DNA of 64,000 nt from Capra hircus (taxonomy: Eukaryota > Chordata > Mammalia > Artiodactyla > Bovidae): positions 76,811,121-76,875,120 of the forward strand of contig NC_030814.1 in the NCBI RefSeq assembly GCF_001704415.2, written 5' to 3'. Shown in pieces: positions 22,620 to 33,744 of the stretch (positions are counted from its first letter, which is position 1; each line of letters opens with the position of its first letter). The position numbers and the translations under genes were made by a program. The notes beneath the pieces are model-generated. The model made no database searches, was not told the DNA's origin, and worked only from the letters and a program-made list of their open reading frames with translations.

Positions 22620-23370
22620 GAGGCAAGACCAAATCATCTGAAATAACATTTTCTGGGGCTACAGGTACTTGGTTGCCCATCAAAATCTGGGCTAGCCATC
22701 AAATTCTGATACAGGCATCCAGCCATGCGGTTTGTAAGCAACACTACTGAAGAAGTGCCAGTCCTTAAACAGCCACATGCAAGGCCCTGTGTCTGAGCCC
22801 TGTGTGACGGCAGCAGCATGGAGTGCCAGAGCTTGTCCTCCATCCCTTTTCCTGCTCCTTCAGCATTTTTTGATTGGGGCCCTTCTGCTTGCATGATTAG
22901 AGGCCTGGGGTTTGAAACTCGTGGTTGCAGCTCTAACAGGACCTTTGTTCTGAGTTGCCATCTCAGCTTGACTAGGATTGTTTGCCTCCAGCATTTGGCA
23001 AGAACTGGTTTCTGGTGTAATTTTGCAGAAGGCCAGCCTGCAGGAAGTTGGCTGGGCCATGTTAACCCTTACCTCTTGATCTCTCTCCTCAGAGCCTCAC
23101 CCACACTCTCTGTTGACCTGCGGTACTCACAAATGCTGAGGCTTTCTCCCCTCCATTTTCATTCATCTTCTGAGTATTGAAAGCAGGATATCGATGCCCT
23201 AGACATAGCCCAAAAGGGTGGCCTTCTGACTGCATCCACCTGACCCCTCTCTAGTGAGTAATTTGGATAGCAGTTTGGATAATTCAAGAACAAAATTAAT
23301 TTTGTAATGGTAGAGGCTTGCTTCTCCAAGATTAGACTTTCCACATCACTCATAATCCAAAGGCGCATAT
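22620..23370. other. G+C-richer unassigned block
   Basis: About 750 bp noticeably richer in G+C than its flanks, with overlapping open frames on both strands (22634-22894 minus, 22818-23180 plus, 23159-23368 minus). None has a recognisable domain. No repeat family is recognised. It could be an old LTR, a conserved non-coding element or part of a non-coding transcript. Confidence 0.45.
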
Positions 23371-24206
23371 TTTTTCAACTTCATTTTGTACCAGATAAGC
23401 TAATAGAAGAATTGGCATCTATCATCAATTATTCATTTCTTTTCTGAACAATTATATAGAGTTAATGGAACTGGTATCCTGTCTACATGGATATGTAGGG
23501 AATTTTATGGAGACAGCTCAAGGATTAAAAGAAGGAAAAATTCAAATGAATTTTTGATCTGATTCATAGATCAAGACCCTCCAGATTGTATTGTTTTAAA
23601 GGAGGCCTATCTTCTTTAAGTGGGACAAAAATGATAAATTAAAAACTTGAATTTGATGGAGAGAACATAATAGAGTTATTTCCCTCTTTCCCACCTTATG
23701 TTTGGAAGTTTCTGCAAGATGCAGAGACTGAAATCTTAACTCCTCTTTGTTGAGGTCCAGAATTTCTGGACACATTCTGTAACCACTGGATGAAGAAATG
23801 TCAGGAGATTGCAGGATGGCATAACCATATCTTCCTTCTCTCCCACATCTCTTATGGAATGCAGGTTGGGTTTCCCATGATTCTAGATCAGGCAAAAGAA
23901 GGAGGTACAAGCATTTTCTTTTTGTATTTCTCAAGAAGTTGAGCTGCCATGTGAAGGACCTACCTTAGTGGACTCCAAGAAAATATTTACAGGTTGAGGG
24001 AAGGAATCAGCTCTATCTCGGAAGACATTTGTAATTAAGTGACTGAGGAAGAAACATCAAATGGGGTCCTTGAAGACCGTCCACTGTACACAATGAAAGA
24101 ACTGAAACAGAAGCTCGTCAGGTCAAGAGACACAGGGCCCGTTAGCATGTGGCCAAGGGGGTGATCTTGGTAATAAGATCTTTTATATGCAAATATCAGA
24201 GCTTTT
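23371..24206. other. Unassigned sequence with a 112-codon minus-strand frame
   Basis: The frame at 23596-23934 (minus) has no known domain, no signal peptide and no clear start context. The sequence around it is not a repeat that I recognise. Treated as non-coding for lack of support. Confidence 0.45.
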
Positions 24207-24328
24207 GGAGTAGGAAATGGCAACCCACTCCAATATTCTTGCCTGGAAAATTCCATGGACAGAGGAGCCTGGAGGGCTGTAGTCTAGGAGGTTGCAGAGA
24301 GTCGGATACAGCTGAGTGACTGAGCATA
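24207..24328 (+). mobile_element. BovA/Bov-tA SINE body
   Basis: AATGGCAACCCACTCCAATA, CCATGGACAGAGGAGCCTGG and GTGACTGAGCATAC. Head missing, diverged. Confidence 0.85.
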
Positions 24329-24772
24329 CATCAGTGCTTTTCAACCATGCATTGCGAACCACAGACCACAGAAAATAGACGTCAATACATTTTTAAACCA
24401 GTAAACTAAACTTGTATAAACATTGTGATTAACGCAGTTGCTCCACATAGATGACACTATTTTGAAGTTAAATAATGTTAAATAACTTCTTTTCTTAATT
24501 TAACTTTGAAGTAGTATTAACTTTCATTAAAAGCTATTTCTATTTAGTTGACAAGTGACATGTACATTGCTTTCATTTTATAACAAAGCTATGAGTTAAA
24601 ATATTAATATATTTAAATAAGCCAGAGATAAAACATCTGTTTATTAGTTTTTATATTGGCTTCTGGTTTATAAATTTATTTCTTAGAATTTTGGCTATAG
24701 AAGGCCAAGTTCCTATTTCAATATAGAAATAAAAATGTCCTGAGACATATGAATGCAAAAATTTTAGATTTT
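24329..24772. other. Unassigned AT-rich intergenic sequence
   Basis: No repeat or gene recognised. GCGAACCACAGACC near 24354 might be a DNA-transposon scrap, but it is too short to call. Confidence 0.5.
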
Positions 24773-24780
24773 TAAGTGTT

Positions 24781-24956
24781 ATTTTTTAATTTATTTATAT
24801 TAATTGGAGGCTAATTACTTTACAATATTGAAGTAGGTTTTGCCATACATTGACATGAATCAGCCATGAGTGTACATGTGTCTTCCATCCTGAACCCCTC
24901 TCCCACATCCCTCCCCATCCCATCCCTCAGGTTTGTCCCAGTGCTCCAGCTTTAAG
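24781..24956 (-). mobile_element. L1 3'-end insertion
   Basis: ATTTTTTAATTTATTTATAT then TACTTTACAATATTGAAGTA and CCATACATTGACATGAATCA. Flanked by TAAGTGTT at 24773-24780 and 24957-24964, an 8-bp duplication. Confidence 0.88.
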
Positions 24957-24964
24957 TAAGTGTT

Positions 24965-25349
24965 TTGACTGGCATAGCTATGAGAGCTTAAGGAAGGAAA
25001 TGAATCTAGAAAGAACCAGATTTCTCTGCCTAGTTCTCATAAGTGTTATCTTTAGTTTGATTTCCATGACTATTTTATAGTACTGACAGTATGAAATTGT
25101 ATACATTTGATAACTGGATTTATATATCTTTACATCCTAAAACTGGTTTCTTTCTCTCTGGTGTAGAATATAACTGATACAAAGGGTAGATTTATGCTTT
25201 TCACAGAATCATTTCTATCAACCTCGTGACAATTTAAAGAGCATTTCATGATCATTTAAGTCTTCCTCTTTATTCAAACTTCTTTCAATACACAGAGTCT
25301 CACAATAACATGGAAATTCAATGTTTTTAAAAGCCTTTAAATATTTGTT
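24965..25349. other. Unassigned intergenic sequence
   Basis: No repeat or gene recognised. Confidence 0.5.
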
Positions 25350-25490
25350 TTAATTTTCTAACAACTTTGAGAATTGGGCCTTACCCTTGTCATTTTACAT
25401 CTGAAGAAATTAAAGCTCAGAGATCTTAAGGGACTTGCCAAGAACTGCAAGGTAAATAAGTAGCAAAGGCTGAGCCAGGATTCTGAAAAA
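25350..25490 (-). mobile_element. MIR SINE remnant
   Basis: TCATTTTACATCTGAAGAAA, TAAAGCTCAGAGATCTTAAG and AGGCTGAGCCAGGATTCTG give a well-ordered antisense MIR. Confidence 0.8.
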
Positions 25491-25554
25491 AGTGTATGTT
25501 TCTGCAAAGATTCTCAATCATGGCATTTAGTCTCTTACATGGTGGTTGTACCTT

Positions 25555-26262
25555 ATAAGAAGTTTTATGAACTTATATACAGAACAGAAATAGACTCCCA
25601 GACATAGAAAACAAACTTATGATTACCAAAGGGGAAAGAGGGGAAGAAAGATAAACTAGATTGGAGTTAACATATGCTGTTGTTCAGTTGCCCAGTCATG
25701 TCCCACTCTTTATGAGCCCATGGATGCCAGGCCAGAACACCAGGCCTCTCTGTCCCTTACCATCTCCCAAAGTTTGTCCAAGTTCATGTCCATTGTATTG
25801 GTGATGACATCCAGCCAGATATCTCATCCTCTGACACCCTCTTTTCCTTCTGCTCTCAATCTTTCCCAGCATCCAGGACTTCTCTGATGAGTCAGCTGTT
25901 TGCATCAGATGACCAAAATACTGGAGTTTCAACTTCAGCATTAATATATAAGCACTAATATATATAAAGCAGATAAACAGCAAGGACCTTCTCTATACCA
26001 CAGGGAACTAAGTATAGCACAGGGAACTGTATTCTATATCTTATAATAATTCATAATGGAAAAGAAACAGAAAAAGTATAGTGTATATATATGCATGCAC
26101 GTATGTATATATTCACATGTATAACTACATATATGTGTATATAACCACGTATGTAGTTCTATATGTGTATATATACATACACGTATATGTAACTGAATCC
26201 CTTTGCTGTATACCTGAAATTAACACAATGTAAATCAACTGTACTTCAATTAAAAAAAAAAA
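25555..26262 (+). mobile_element. L1 3' UTR with poly(A), split by BovB
   Basis: Plus-strand L1 3' UTR: ACAGAACAGAAATAGACTCC (near 25580), then after the BovB GGGAACTGTATTCTATATCT (near 26022), CCTTTGCTGTATACCTGAAA (near 26199) and an A-run at 26250-26262. The middle has grown a TATATG-rich tract (26080-26185). Confidence 0.88.
25676..25940 (-). mobile_element. BovB LINE 3' end inside L1
   Basis: TGTTGTTCAGTTGCCCAGTC to GGAGTTTCAACTTCAGCA, the reverse BovB 3' end. TTAACATAT (25667-25675) and TTAATATAT (25941-25949) flank it as an 8/9 duplication of the L1 sequence. Confidence 0.9.
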
Positions 26263-27346
26263 GTTTTCTGTCTCTGAAGTGATTCTTTGGTTTCCCAATG
26301 TTTGGAGGACTTTGACTTCAAATTTTGGGTGCATATAGTTGGATTAAACTATGGAAATTCCTGTCAAGTGTCCTGGGAGACTTTGTGGTGCTTTCCTAGA
26401 GATAATAGTGTGTGAGAATCATTATCAAGTGTAATTAACCTGAGCATCTTTTGAATAGATGGTTAAAATTGTGTTGGAAGGAATGATTCTGAATGATTAC
26501 TTTAGGGTGTTTTTTTTTTTAATTTTAGATAATGAAGCAACTGCCATTGTTGAAGTTCAGTTTTGAAGTATCCACAGGGAATGATGATTTAAATGTTCAT
26601 TTGAATTATATTTGTTGTAAGACAGTACATTTAAAGTATTCTAAAGAAATTGTCACCATCTGGAGCTTGCAGTATAGCATTTGTCTCTAAATAATTAGAC
26701 TTTTGTCACGAGCCTCTCGAAAAAGACAACTTTACTTAGGAAGTCTAAGTGGATAGCCTCAGAGAGTCCTGATTTCCAGCCACTCTTGTCTGTCTCTGAA
26801 AGCTTGCAACTTATGAGCCCTCTTACCAGGCTTAAAGTAGGAGACCAGCTTGCTGGAAATACCTGATTGTCAGAACTTTTATTCCTTTTTTCTTTACTTC
26901 CTCTGCTGACATCTGAAAACAAAAAATGATTTTGTGTGTGTATTAGTCTAATCTTTCAAAAGCCCCTTTAAAGATGAGTAACTATAAAGTGTGTAGGTTT
27001 TGAGATGCTCATTTTTGAGTGTGTGAATCGTCTTGTGGGAGAGAAAAACCTCTGATTTAATGAGCAAGATTCATGACTTTGTCCTTCCAGAAGAAACCTT
27101 AATTTAATTCTGGGAAAGGTACATATTGACCTGAGCCTAGTACCAAGGAGGATCCTTGCATCCTCGCCCTGATATCTGAGCTGACCCCAAGGCCGCTGCA
27201 GTCTCACTGTCACAGGGAAGGTAGTGTATAGACTTCAGACCCTTGCTACACAACAATATCTGTCTATATAATGTTTAGAGTATAATAGCATGGGCTCAGT
27301 TCTCCTATGCGAGAATTAGAATTAAATAAGTTTCTTTTAATTGTTT
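26263..27346. other. Unassigned intergenic sequence
   Basis: About 1.1 kb with no ruminant repeat seen. Minus-strand frames at 26695-26922 and 26968-27213 have no recognised domain. Confidence 0.5.
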
Positions 27347-27355
27347 GATAACTCA

Positions 27356-27608
27356 GTCCATGGAATTCTCCAGGCCAGACTGGAGTGGGTAGCCTTTCTC
27401 TTCTCCAGGATCTTCCCAACCCAAGGATCAATCCCAGGTCTCCCACATAGCAGGCAGATTCTTTACCAGCTGAGCCATAGGGGAAGGCCAAGAATACCGG
27501 GTGGGTAGCCTATCCCATTTCCAGCGGATCTTCCCAACCCAGGAATCGAACTGGGGTCTCCTGCATTGCAGGTGGATTCTTTACCAACTGAGCTATCAAG
27601 GAAGCCCA
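27356..27608 (-). mobile_element. Bov-tA SINE with two tRNA-like heads
   Basis: In its own orientation it reads head, short body, head, body: two copies of the tRNA-derived module (GAGCTATCAAGGAAGCCC and GAGCCATAGGGGAAGGCC on the plus strand) joined at TATTCTTGG. A perfect 9-bp duplication GATAACTCA (27347-27355 and 27609-27617) shows that the dimer inserted as one unit. Confidence 0.93.
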
Positions 27609-27617
27609 GATAACTCA

Positions 27618-28661
27618 CAGTAAGATCTAAAGAAGAAAAATGTGAAAGGTGAGTTAGAGCTGTTCATTTACAAAGATTATTGCAATATTATGATTAAGTT
27701 TATGGACCACTTGTTTCAAAAATAAAACTTCTGTTCTCACATCTTTTATGAGATTCAAGAAAACTAACCTTAAGCAAGCCAAATATTTGATTCAGAAATA
27801 AACTCAGACATTTTTGTGGGCTTGTATTGGAAGGTCTTATTCAGAACAATAAGACCTTTTAAATAAAAGGTTCATAACTAAAACAACAATGACTAAACCT
27901 TGGGAATGTGTTAAAGTCCTAGTTGCAGTAAAACTCAATGGGGTTGGTATAGAAAAAATCAGGGCAATTTATCTTGAGCAAATATATCTCCATTTCAAAG
28001 GGAAATATGGAAATGTTATAGAAGTTCCAGTGACTGCCTTTCACTTCCTTGAGAATAAATATCTGAAGAAAGTGTGTATAGCACAAATGCATGGAGACAT
28101 TTTATGTTTGCTCCCTTTCAACACTCCATTGGATTTTGGAGTAAGAGAAGCTGTCACCTACAGGTGGTTGAAAAAGTCTGCTTATGTGAGATGACATAGA
28201 AAGGAGTAAAATGCAATTTTGACACAATAGTGAAGAACCAGCTGGCTCGGCCTAGCTTTTACTTTCTCTTAGGATGAAAATCAGCATGTTTAAAGGAGTG
28301 AGGAAATGCTAGATGGAAAATAATGCTTTCAAGGTTATAACTCCAGCTGAAGATTGGTTTTGATTAGCTTGTTAAAAGTTTAATATAATTTAAGTAACCC
28401 TGAATTTTTCCTTCCAATGGACATCTTAATTCTCTGTCTCCTGGCAGGATCCAGAGTGTTTTCTAATCTATGTCCATTAGATATAATTTAACTCTAGTCA
28501 CTTGAATGGAATATTATTTTAGCACTTTTAAGTGTTCCAATTATTACGGTCCAAACTTAGCCATCTTGGAAGTAAACTTGATGGCATTTGTTTGATTCAA
28601 ATTCTGAAACTAAAGTGACTTACAGAATTTTAAAACCTCACTAACATTTATTGTTTGACTG
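27618..28661. other. Unassigned sequence including a 101-codon plus-strand frame
   Basis: The frame 27889-28194 is not in a recognised repeat and has no known domain, membrane segment or signal peptide. There is no strong start context and no poly(A) signal close by. I do not call it as a gene, but it is one of the longer frames here that is not explained by a repeat. Confidence 0.45.
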
Positions 28662-28679
28662 AAAGTATACTGATTACTG

Positions 28680-28901
28680 GAGCTTCCCTGGTGGTTCAGT
28701 GGTAAAGAATCCACCTGCCAGTGCAGAAGATGCAAGTTCGATCCCTGGGCTGGGAAGATGCCCTGGAGAAGGAAACAGCAAACCACTCCAGTGTTCTCGT
28801 CCGGGAAATCCCATGGACAGAGGGACAGAGGAGCCTGGTGGGCTATAGTCCACATGGTCACAAAGAGTCAGACACAACTTAGTGACTAAATAACAGTAGC
28901 A
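28680..28901 (+). mobile_element. Bov-tA SINE, full length
   Basis: Complete head (CTTCCCTGGTGGTTCAGTGG, B-box-like AAGTTCGATCCC) and body (CCATGGACAGAGG, AGTCAGACACAACTTAGTGA). Flanked by an 18-base duplication with two differences at 28662-28679 and 28902-28919. Confidence 0.95.
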
Positions 28902-29167
28902 AAAGCATACTGATTATTGTTGGAAAAACACATTGTGTGGCTCTCACAGTGCCTGCTAACTTTATTCCTATCTTGGCTTACTGTATTATTTCCAGGTTGA
29001 TGGAAATGAAAGAAAGATCATTCTTATGCCAGATTATTGTCAGACTTAAGGACAGCAAAGAACCTGTGCCCTGTAAAACATTATCTCACCCAGTTTGTAC
29101 TAAGACCCAGCCAACAGTTTTGACTAAATTGACAGTTGCTTCTTGTATGATTCTGTGATTGTATGTT

Positions 29168-29169
<2 letters not shown>

Positions 29170-29256
<87 letters not shown>
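29170..29256. repeat. Compound (TG)n(GA)n microsatellite
   Basis: About 20 TG units (29170-29211) run directly into about 23 GA units (29211-29256) without interruption. The repetitive CVCVCV and RERERE open frames here are artefacts of the tract. Confidence 0.98.
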
Positions 29257-29258
<2 letters not shown>

Positions 29259-30340
29259 AAACACATCTATGATTTCAGGAGTTCACCTCAGTTAATTTAT
29301 TTTTCAGTAATATTAAGGCAAGTTTCTTCTTGCTTCTTTTTCATTTGAGGCACTTTAGAGTATCAGTCCTTTCAATAAGTTGGATGAAGTCAAAGGTGCA
29401 GTTGAAGTATATCAGACAAAAGATATCTATAGTGATTACATCTGATATCTTAAACTAAAGCCAAACTGAGTTTACTTTTACAAAATGTAAAAACAAAAAG
29501 GATAATGTTGATAATGTCCTTGTGAACTTATGAGATTGTTTCTTCTTCCATATCTCAAGATATTCAGTGTTTGAAATGCTAGGTGTCTCCCTTTGTGCTG
29601 TTTATCATAAGATACTGCAATGGAATAGAAACTGATTGTTATCTGGAGAAATCGCTCACCATTTCTCACTGTGATGTTACCTTTGGAAAAATCTGAAGAA
29701 AGCCAGGAAGTTTTAGTGTAACATGAAGATTCAATTTTTCTGTAAACTGAGCATCCAGAAAAGCATGCACAGTTATTTCTTTTGTTTAGCACATACAGAA
29801 GTATTTAAGGAACCTATTTTGGCTGCTGTTCAAAGAAGGGTAATTGATAGTATCAGACATATGACAGGTTAGAGAGGACACTTACCCTTTGCATGTAAAA
29901 ACTGATCTAGTTTGATATTTAATCAAAGGGTATAACCATATCATTTTTCTGAGACCAACTTCCTCACATCCCGACCAAAGGAGTAGGATCAAGTTACACC
30001 CATAGTGTTTGATTTCTAAAAATTAGCCAGTCTTTATATGTTAAATTACTTCTTTTTAAAACTCTTCATTAAATTCCTAAACAGGAAACAGTTCTAGTGA
30101 AATCTATATTTAAGTGTTTCAATGTTAACATTACTTACTTCCCAGGAAAAGGATTTCTGTGCCTAAATCAAACATCTGCGTTGTGGAGTCTTTTGTTTTA
30201 TCTATTAACATTTATAGTGAATTTTTGTCTTCTTTATTAGGAATTCACCTTTGGTATGACTACACTGATGCCAAATTGTGCTTTCTGGAGTAGAAACAGT
30301 GTCAAAAGCTCCAAATGATTTGGGCATAATTAGTCTAAAT
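29257..30340. other. Unassigned intergenic sequence
   Basis: About 1.1 kb with no recognised ruminant repeat. The 104-codon minus-strand frame at 29478-29792 has no known domain. Confidence 0.5.
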
Positions 30341-30352
30341 CATATGCTAGAT

Positions 30353-30628
30353 GCTGCTGCTGCTGCTAAGTCACTTCAGTCGTGTCCGACTCTGTGCGAC
30401 CCCATAGACGGCAGCCCACCAGGCTCCCCCGTCCCTGGGATTCTCCAGGCAAGAACACTGGAGTGGGTTGCCATTTCCTTCTCCAATGAATGAAAGTGAA
30501 AAGTGAAAGTGAAGTTGCTCAGTCGTGTCCGACCCTTAGCAACCCCACGGACTGCAGCCTACCAGGCTCCTCCATCCGTGGGATTTTCCAGGCAAGAGTA
30601 CTGGAGTGGGGTGCCACTGCCTTCTTCG
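30353..30628 (-). mobile_element. BOV-A2 SINE, full dimer, young
   Basis: Near-consensus dimer in reverse with CTG tail, linker GAAAGTGAAAAGTGAAAGTG and an intact pair of monomers. Perfect 12-bp duplication CATATGCTAGAT at 30341-30352 and 30629-30640. Low divergence suggests recent insertion. Confidence 0.97.
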
Positions 30629-30901
30629 CATATGCTAGATAAGTGTTGTTAATTTTCTTAAATATCTATTTTATTAAAATTAAATAAAATTGAATTTAAA
30701 CTTAATTTAAGTGTTTACTAAGGTATTTATATAAAAATTTCCCAAGAAAAGTCAAAACACGTAAGTAGTGATGTCTTAGAGATATCAGTGGATACAGTAG
30801 ATACAGATCTCTGTATGTGTTTTGATACTTGAAAATGATGGTGCTGATTACAGTACAGATTACTTCCTACCATAGTGCCTGATTGGTGCTATTTCCATGG
30901 T

Positions 30902-31121
30902 TTCAGTTCAGTTCAGTCAATCAGTTGTGTCCGACTCTTTGCGACCCCATAGACTGCAGCACACCAGGCTTCCCTATCCACACCGTCTCCTGGAGCTTGC
31001 TCAAGCTCGTGTGTATTCAGATGGTGATGCCATCCCACTAGCTCATCCTCTGTCATCCTCTCCTGCTTTCAATCTTTCCCAGCCTCAGGGTCTTTTCTAA
31101 GGAGTCAGTTCTTTGTATCAG
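30902..31121 (-). mobile_element. BovB LINE 3'-end fragment
   Basis: TCAGTTCAGTTCAGTCAATC tail, then GACTGCAGCACACCAGGC and CAATCTTTCCCAGCCTCAGG. About 220 bp, 5' truncated. Confidence 0.9.
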
Positions 31122-31568
31122 GTGTGTTGCTAACTAAAGAAAGGGCTTACCTATCACTGGAGTATTTAAAATCTGCCAAGCCCCCATGCCTTTCAACAGT
31201 TTAGTTCATAATAAATATGAAGATATTGATGTAGGATGCCAAAAAAATGAATGTACAAACAGATTGTGAGTTCCTATATTGTGCATCTGTTGTTACAATG
31301 AGCCAGGGCTTGTCTAACCTATTCTTGTATTAGATTATTTTTAAGAAGAGAGGGATTGAAATCTGTGTACCTTGGTAACTGAATTAAACTGTTTCAAACT
31401 TTTCTCTGCTCATCTCTTGGTCTAACTCAGAAGTCTATACATTGTTTCAGTGACTCTGGTTTGAGGAGGAACAGAGATAGGGCCAGAGAAGGGATGGTGT
31501 ACACTTCCTGGGGAGTCAAAGAGTGCTCCTCCCAAAGACTCGCAACTGAATTGGGTTTTGAGGAAGAC
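31122..31568. other. Unassigned intergenic sequence
   Basis: No repeat or gene recognised. Confidence 0.5.
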
Positions 31569-31900
31569 AATATATTTTTTTAGCATTTTTAACTTGTTTA
31601 TTTGTAATTGAAGGATAATTGCTTTACAATATTGTTTTGGTTTCTGCCATACATCAAAATGAATTGCCAGAGGTATACATATGTCCCCTACCTCTCGAAC
31701 CTCCTTCCCACCTCCTGCTCCATCCCACCCTTTTAGGATGTCACAGAGCACTAGTTTGAGCTCCCTGAGTCATATAGCAAATTCCCACTGGCTATCTCTT
31801 TTACATATAGCAGTGTATATGTTTCCATGATACTCTCTCCATTCGTCTCACCCTCTCCTTCCCCCAAACCCCTGTGTCCACAAGTGTGTTCTCTATGGAA
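31569..31900 (-). mobile_element. L1 3'-end fragment
   Basis: TAATTGAAGGATAATTGCTT, TTGGTTTCTGCCATACATCA, CCTCTCGAACCTCCTTCCCA and CAAACCCCTGTGTCCACAAG give the reverse complement of an artiodactyl L1 3' UTR. More diverged than the copy at 44284. Confidence 0.85.
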
Positions 31901-32254
31901 GAAGATATAAAGATATTTGACAGGACATTTGACTCTAAGAGATCTATTAAGTATTGCTGCTTTATAGTAGTCAACCATTCATCTTTCTAATTAGATGTTA
32001 CATCACTGCATCACTTTCTCATTATACACTTTCCAATGCAAAAGATCTGCACATGAAAAATTTCTCTTTCATAAAGGATCCTGAGAAATTTTGAAATAAA
32101 TAGGAACTCATACCCAAGTGTAGATAATTAATATAATTTTTTAATATATCCTTAATCTGACCTTGGGACAAATGCATGGTTCTTGGAGCTCTATCTTAGT
32201 GAATTCTATTGTAGCATAAAGATGATGATTAAATATTTAGTGCTGCTACGTTTT
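31901..32254. other. Unassigned intergenic sequence
   Basis: AT-rich, no repeat or gene recognised. Confidence 0.5.
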
Positions 32255-32264
32255 AAAGCAGTAT

Positions 32265-32631
32265 TCAGTTCAGTTCAGTCATTCAGTCGTGTCTGACTCT
32301 TTGCGACCCCATGGACTGCAGCATGCCAGGCCTCCCTGTCCATCACCAACTCCCGGAGTTCACTCAGACTCATGTCCATTGAGTTGGTGATGCCATCCAA
32401 CCATTTCATCTTCTGTCAGCCTCTTATCGTCCTGTCTTCAATTTTTCCCAGCATCAAGGTCTTTTCAAATGAGTCAGCTCTTCACATCAGGTGGCCAAAG
32501 TTTTGGAGTTTCAGTTTCAACATCAGTCCTCCTTCCAGTGAACATTCAGGACTGACTTCTTTAGGATGGACTGGTTGGATCTCCTTCTAGCCCAAAAGAC
32601 TCTCAAGAGTCTTCTCCAACACCACAGTTCA
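32265..32631 (-). mobile_element. BovB LINE 3' end
   Basis: Tail TCAGTTCAGTTCAGTCATTC, then the full 3' terminal order up to CTTCTCCAACACCACAGTTC. AAAGCAGTAT occurs at 32255-32264 and 32632-32641; part of this overlaps the BovB consensus, so the duplication involves microhomology at the 5' truncation. Confidence 0.92.
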
Positions 32632-32689
32632 AAAGCAGTATACAGTATACTATTTTAAAGCAATGCTTTAAGTGCTTTAATGTCTTCAC

Positions 32690-32790
32690 AACTCTCCTAT
32701 TTATTATCTATCCCATTTCATAGATGAGCACACTGAGACACAGTGACTTGTACAAGGTTGGATAGCACATCAGGAACATACCCTTAACTG
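32690..32790 (-). mobile_element. MIR SINE remnant
   Basis: CCCATTTCATAGATGAGCAC, TGAGACACAGTGACTTGTAC and AAGGTTGGATAGCACATCAG give antisense MIR. Confidence 0.7.
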
Positions 32791-32869
32791 TCTTTTTATA
32801 ATTAAATTCATATCAACTGTTCACCATATTTCTACCAAAGTTATCCAATTAAAAAGCAGTGTTGGTCAC

Positions 32870-33420
32870 TTCACCTCACCAGTTAAACCTTGCATTGGCA
32901 GTTCATGTGGTCCAGGACACCGTTTATGATTCTCAGAAAGGACTGTAAAACTTTTTATAATCAAGCCACCCACTAGCATCATGTCCTGTCAAATATATCA
33001 AAATGGTGGAGGGCCATATAAATGCAGATTTACCACCTTACTGTAAACAACAGAACTGAGTTTCAGAGTTTAGCAGCATTTTTAACAGCCTCTTCTGGTT
33101 TCACTTTTTAAACTGAGAGCCAGTGCCCTCCACCGACAAATTGTAGAGACTCCCAAATTCAGCAACCATGTACTCTGTCTACTTCCCCCGAGACTCCGCA
33201 CACTTGTAAGTCTCAAAGCTCAGAATGTCTTCTTCCTTGTCTAAATGTCTTCTCCAACATTTAGTTCAGATGGGGGTTCTTTGGAGAAGGATTCTCTGAC
33301 CTCACCAGACAGAGGTCACCGCTCCCTTTTCTTGCCCCTTCTCTGACCTGTGTGCATGCATGATTAAACCTCTACTACAATGTGATGATTTTTCAACTTT
33401 TCTGTGTCCCTCACCAAAGA
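32870..33420 (+). mobile_element. Diverged L2 LINE remnant
   Basis: CCTTGCATTGGCAGTTCATG near 32888, then TAAATGTCTTCTCCAACATT near 33242 and GAAGGATTCTCTGACCTCAC near 33287 follow L2 order, but long parts between them match poorly. Could be two pieces. Confidence 0.45.
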
Positions 33421-33744
33421 GACAGTTGAGAGGAAAACTTGTCAGAGATACATTTCCTTTGTGGTTCTTTGTAGTCATCATCTTCAGATTTTAGTTTCAC
33501 ATTAGCCACATACATTCTCCTCTGGTCTAAACAGGTCTTCATCTTAACTGATTTGTCCCCTGCAGACTTGACTGGACACTGCTTATATCAGATCTAATAT
33601 ATGTATCTGCAGAGTTTTTAGCCCTTGACTAATTATCTAGTGTGTAAATTCAAACTAAGTAATAGTAGCAAATTTATAAAGAACTTGCAGATGTAAAACC
33701 TTCATATGTCTTAGGTCAGTGCACATGCCCCTGATTGGAAAGAA

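Noticed and set aside
22818..23180. 120-codon plus-strand frame in the G+C-richer island as a gene
   Set aside because: No domain, no start context, and equally open frames on the opposite strand; kept only as a finding about the island.
24354..24380. DNA transposon end at GCGAACCACAGACC
   Set aside because: Too short to assign and without a partner end.
28680..28750. Possible tRNA-Glu genes at Bov-tA heads
   Set aside because: The heads keep box-like sequences but do not fold into a complete cloverleaf with a proper acceptor end, and they continue into the BovB-derived body, so they are SINE modules.
29081..29348. Frames rich in CVCVCV, RERERE, SLSLSL and HTHTHT
   Set aside because: They are translations of the (TG)n(GA)n microsatellite.
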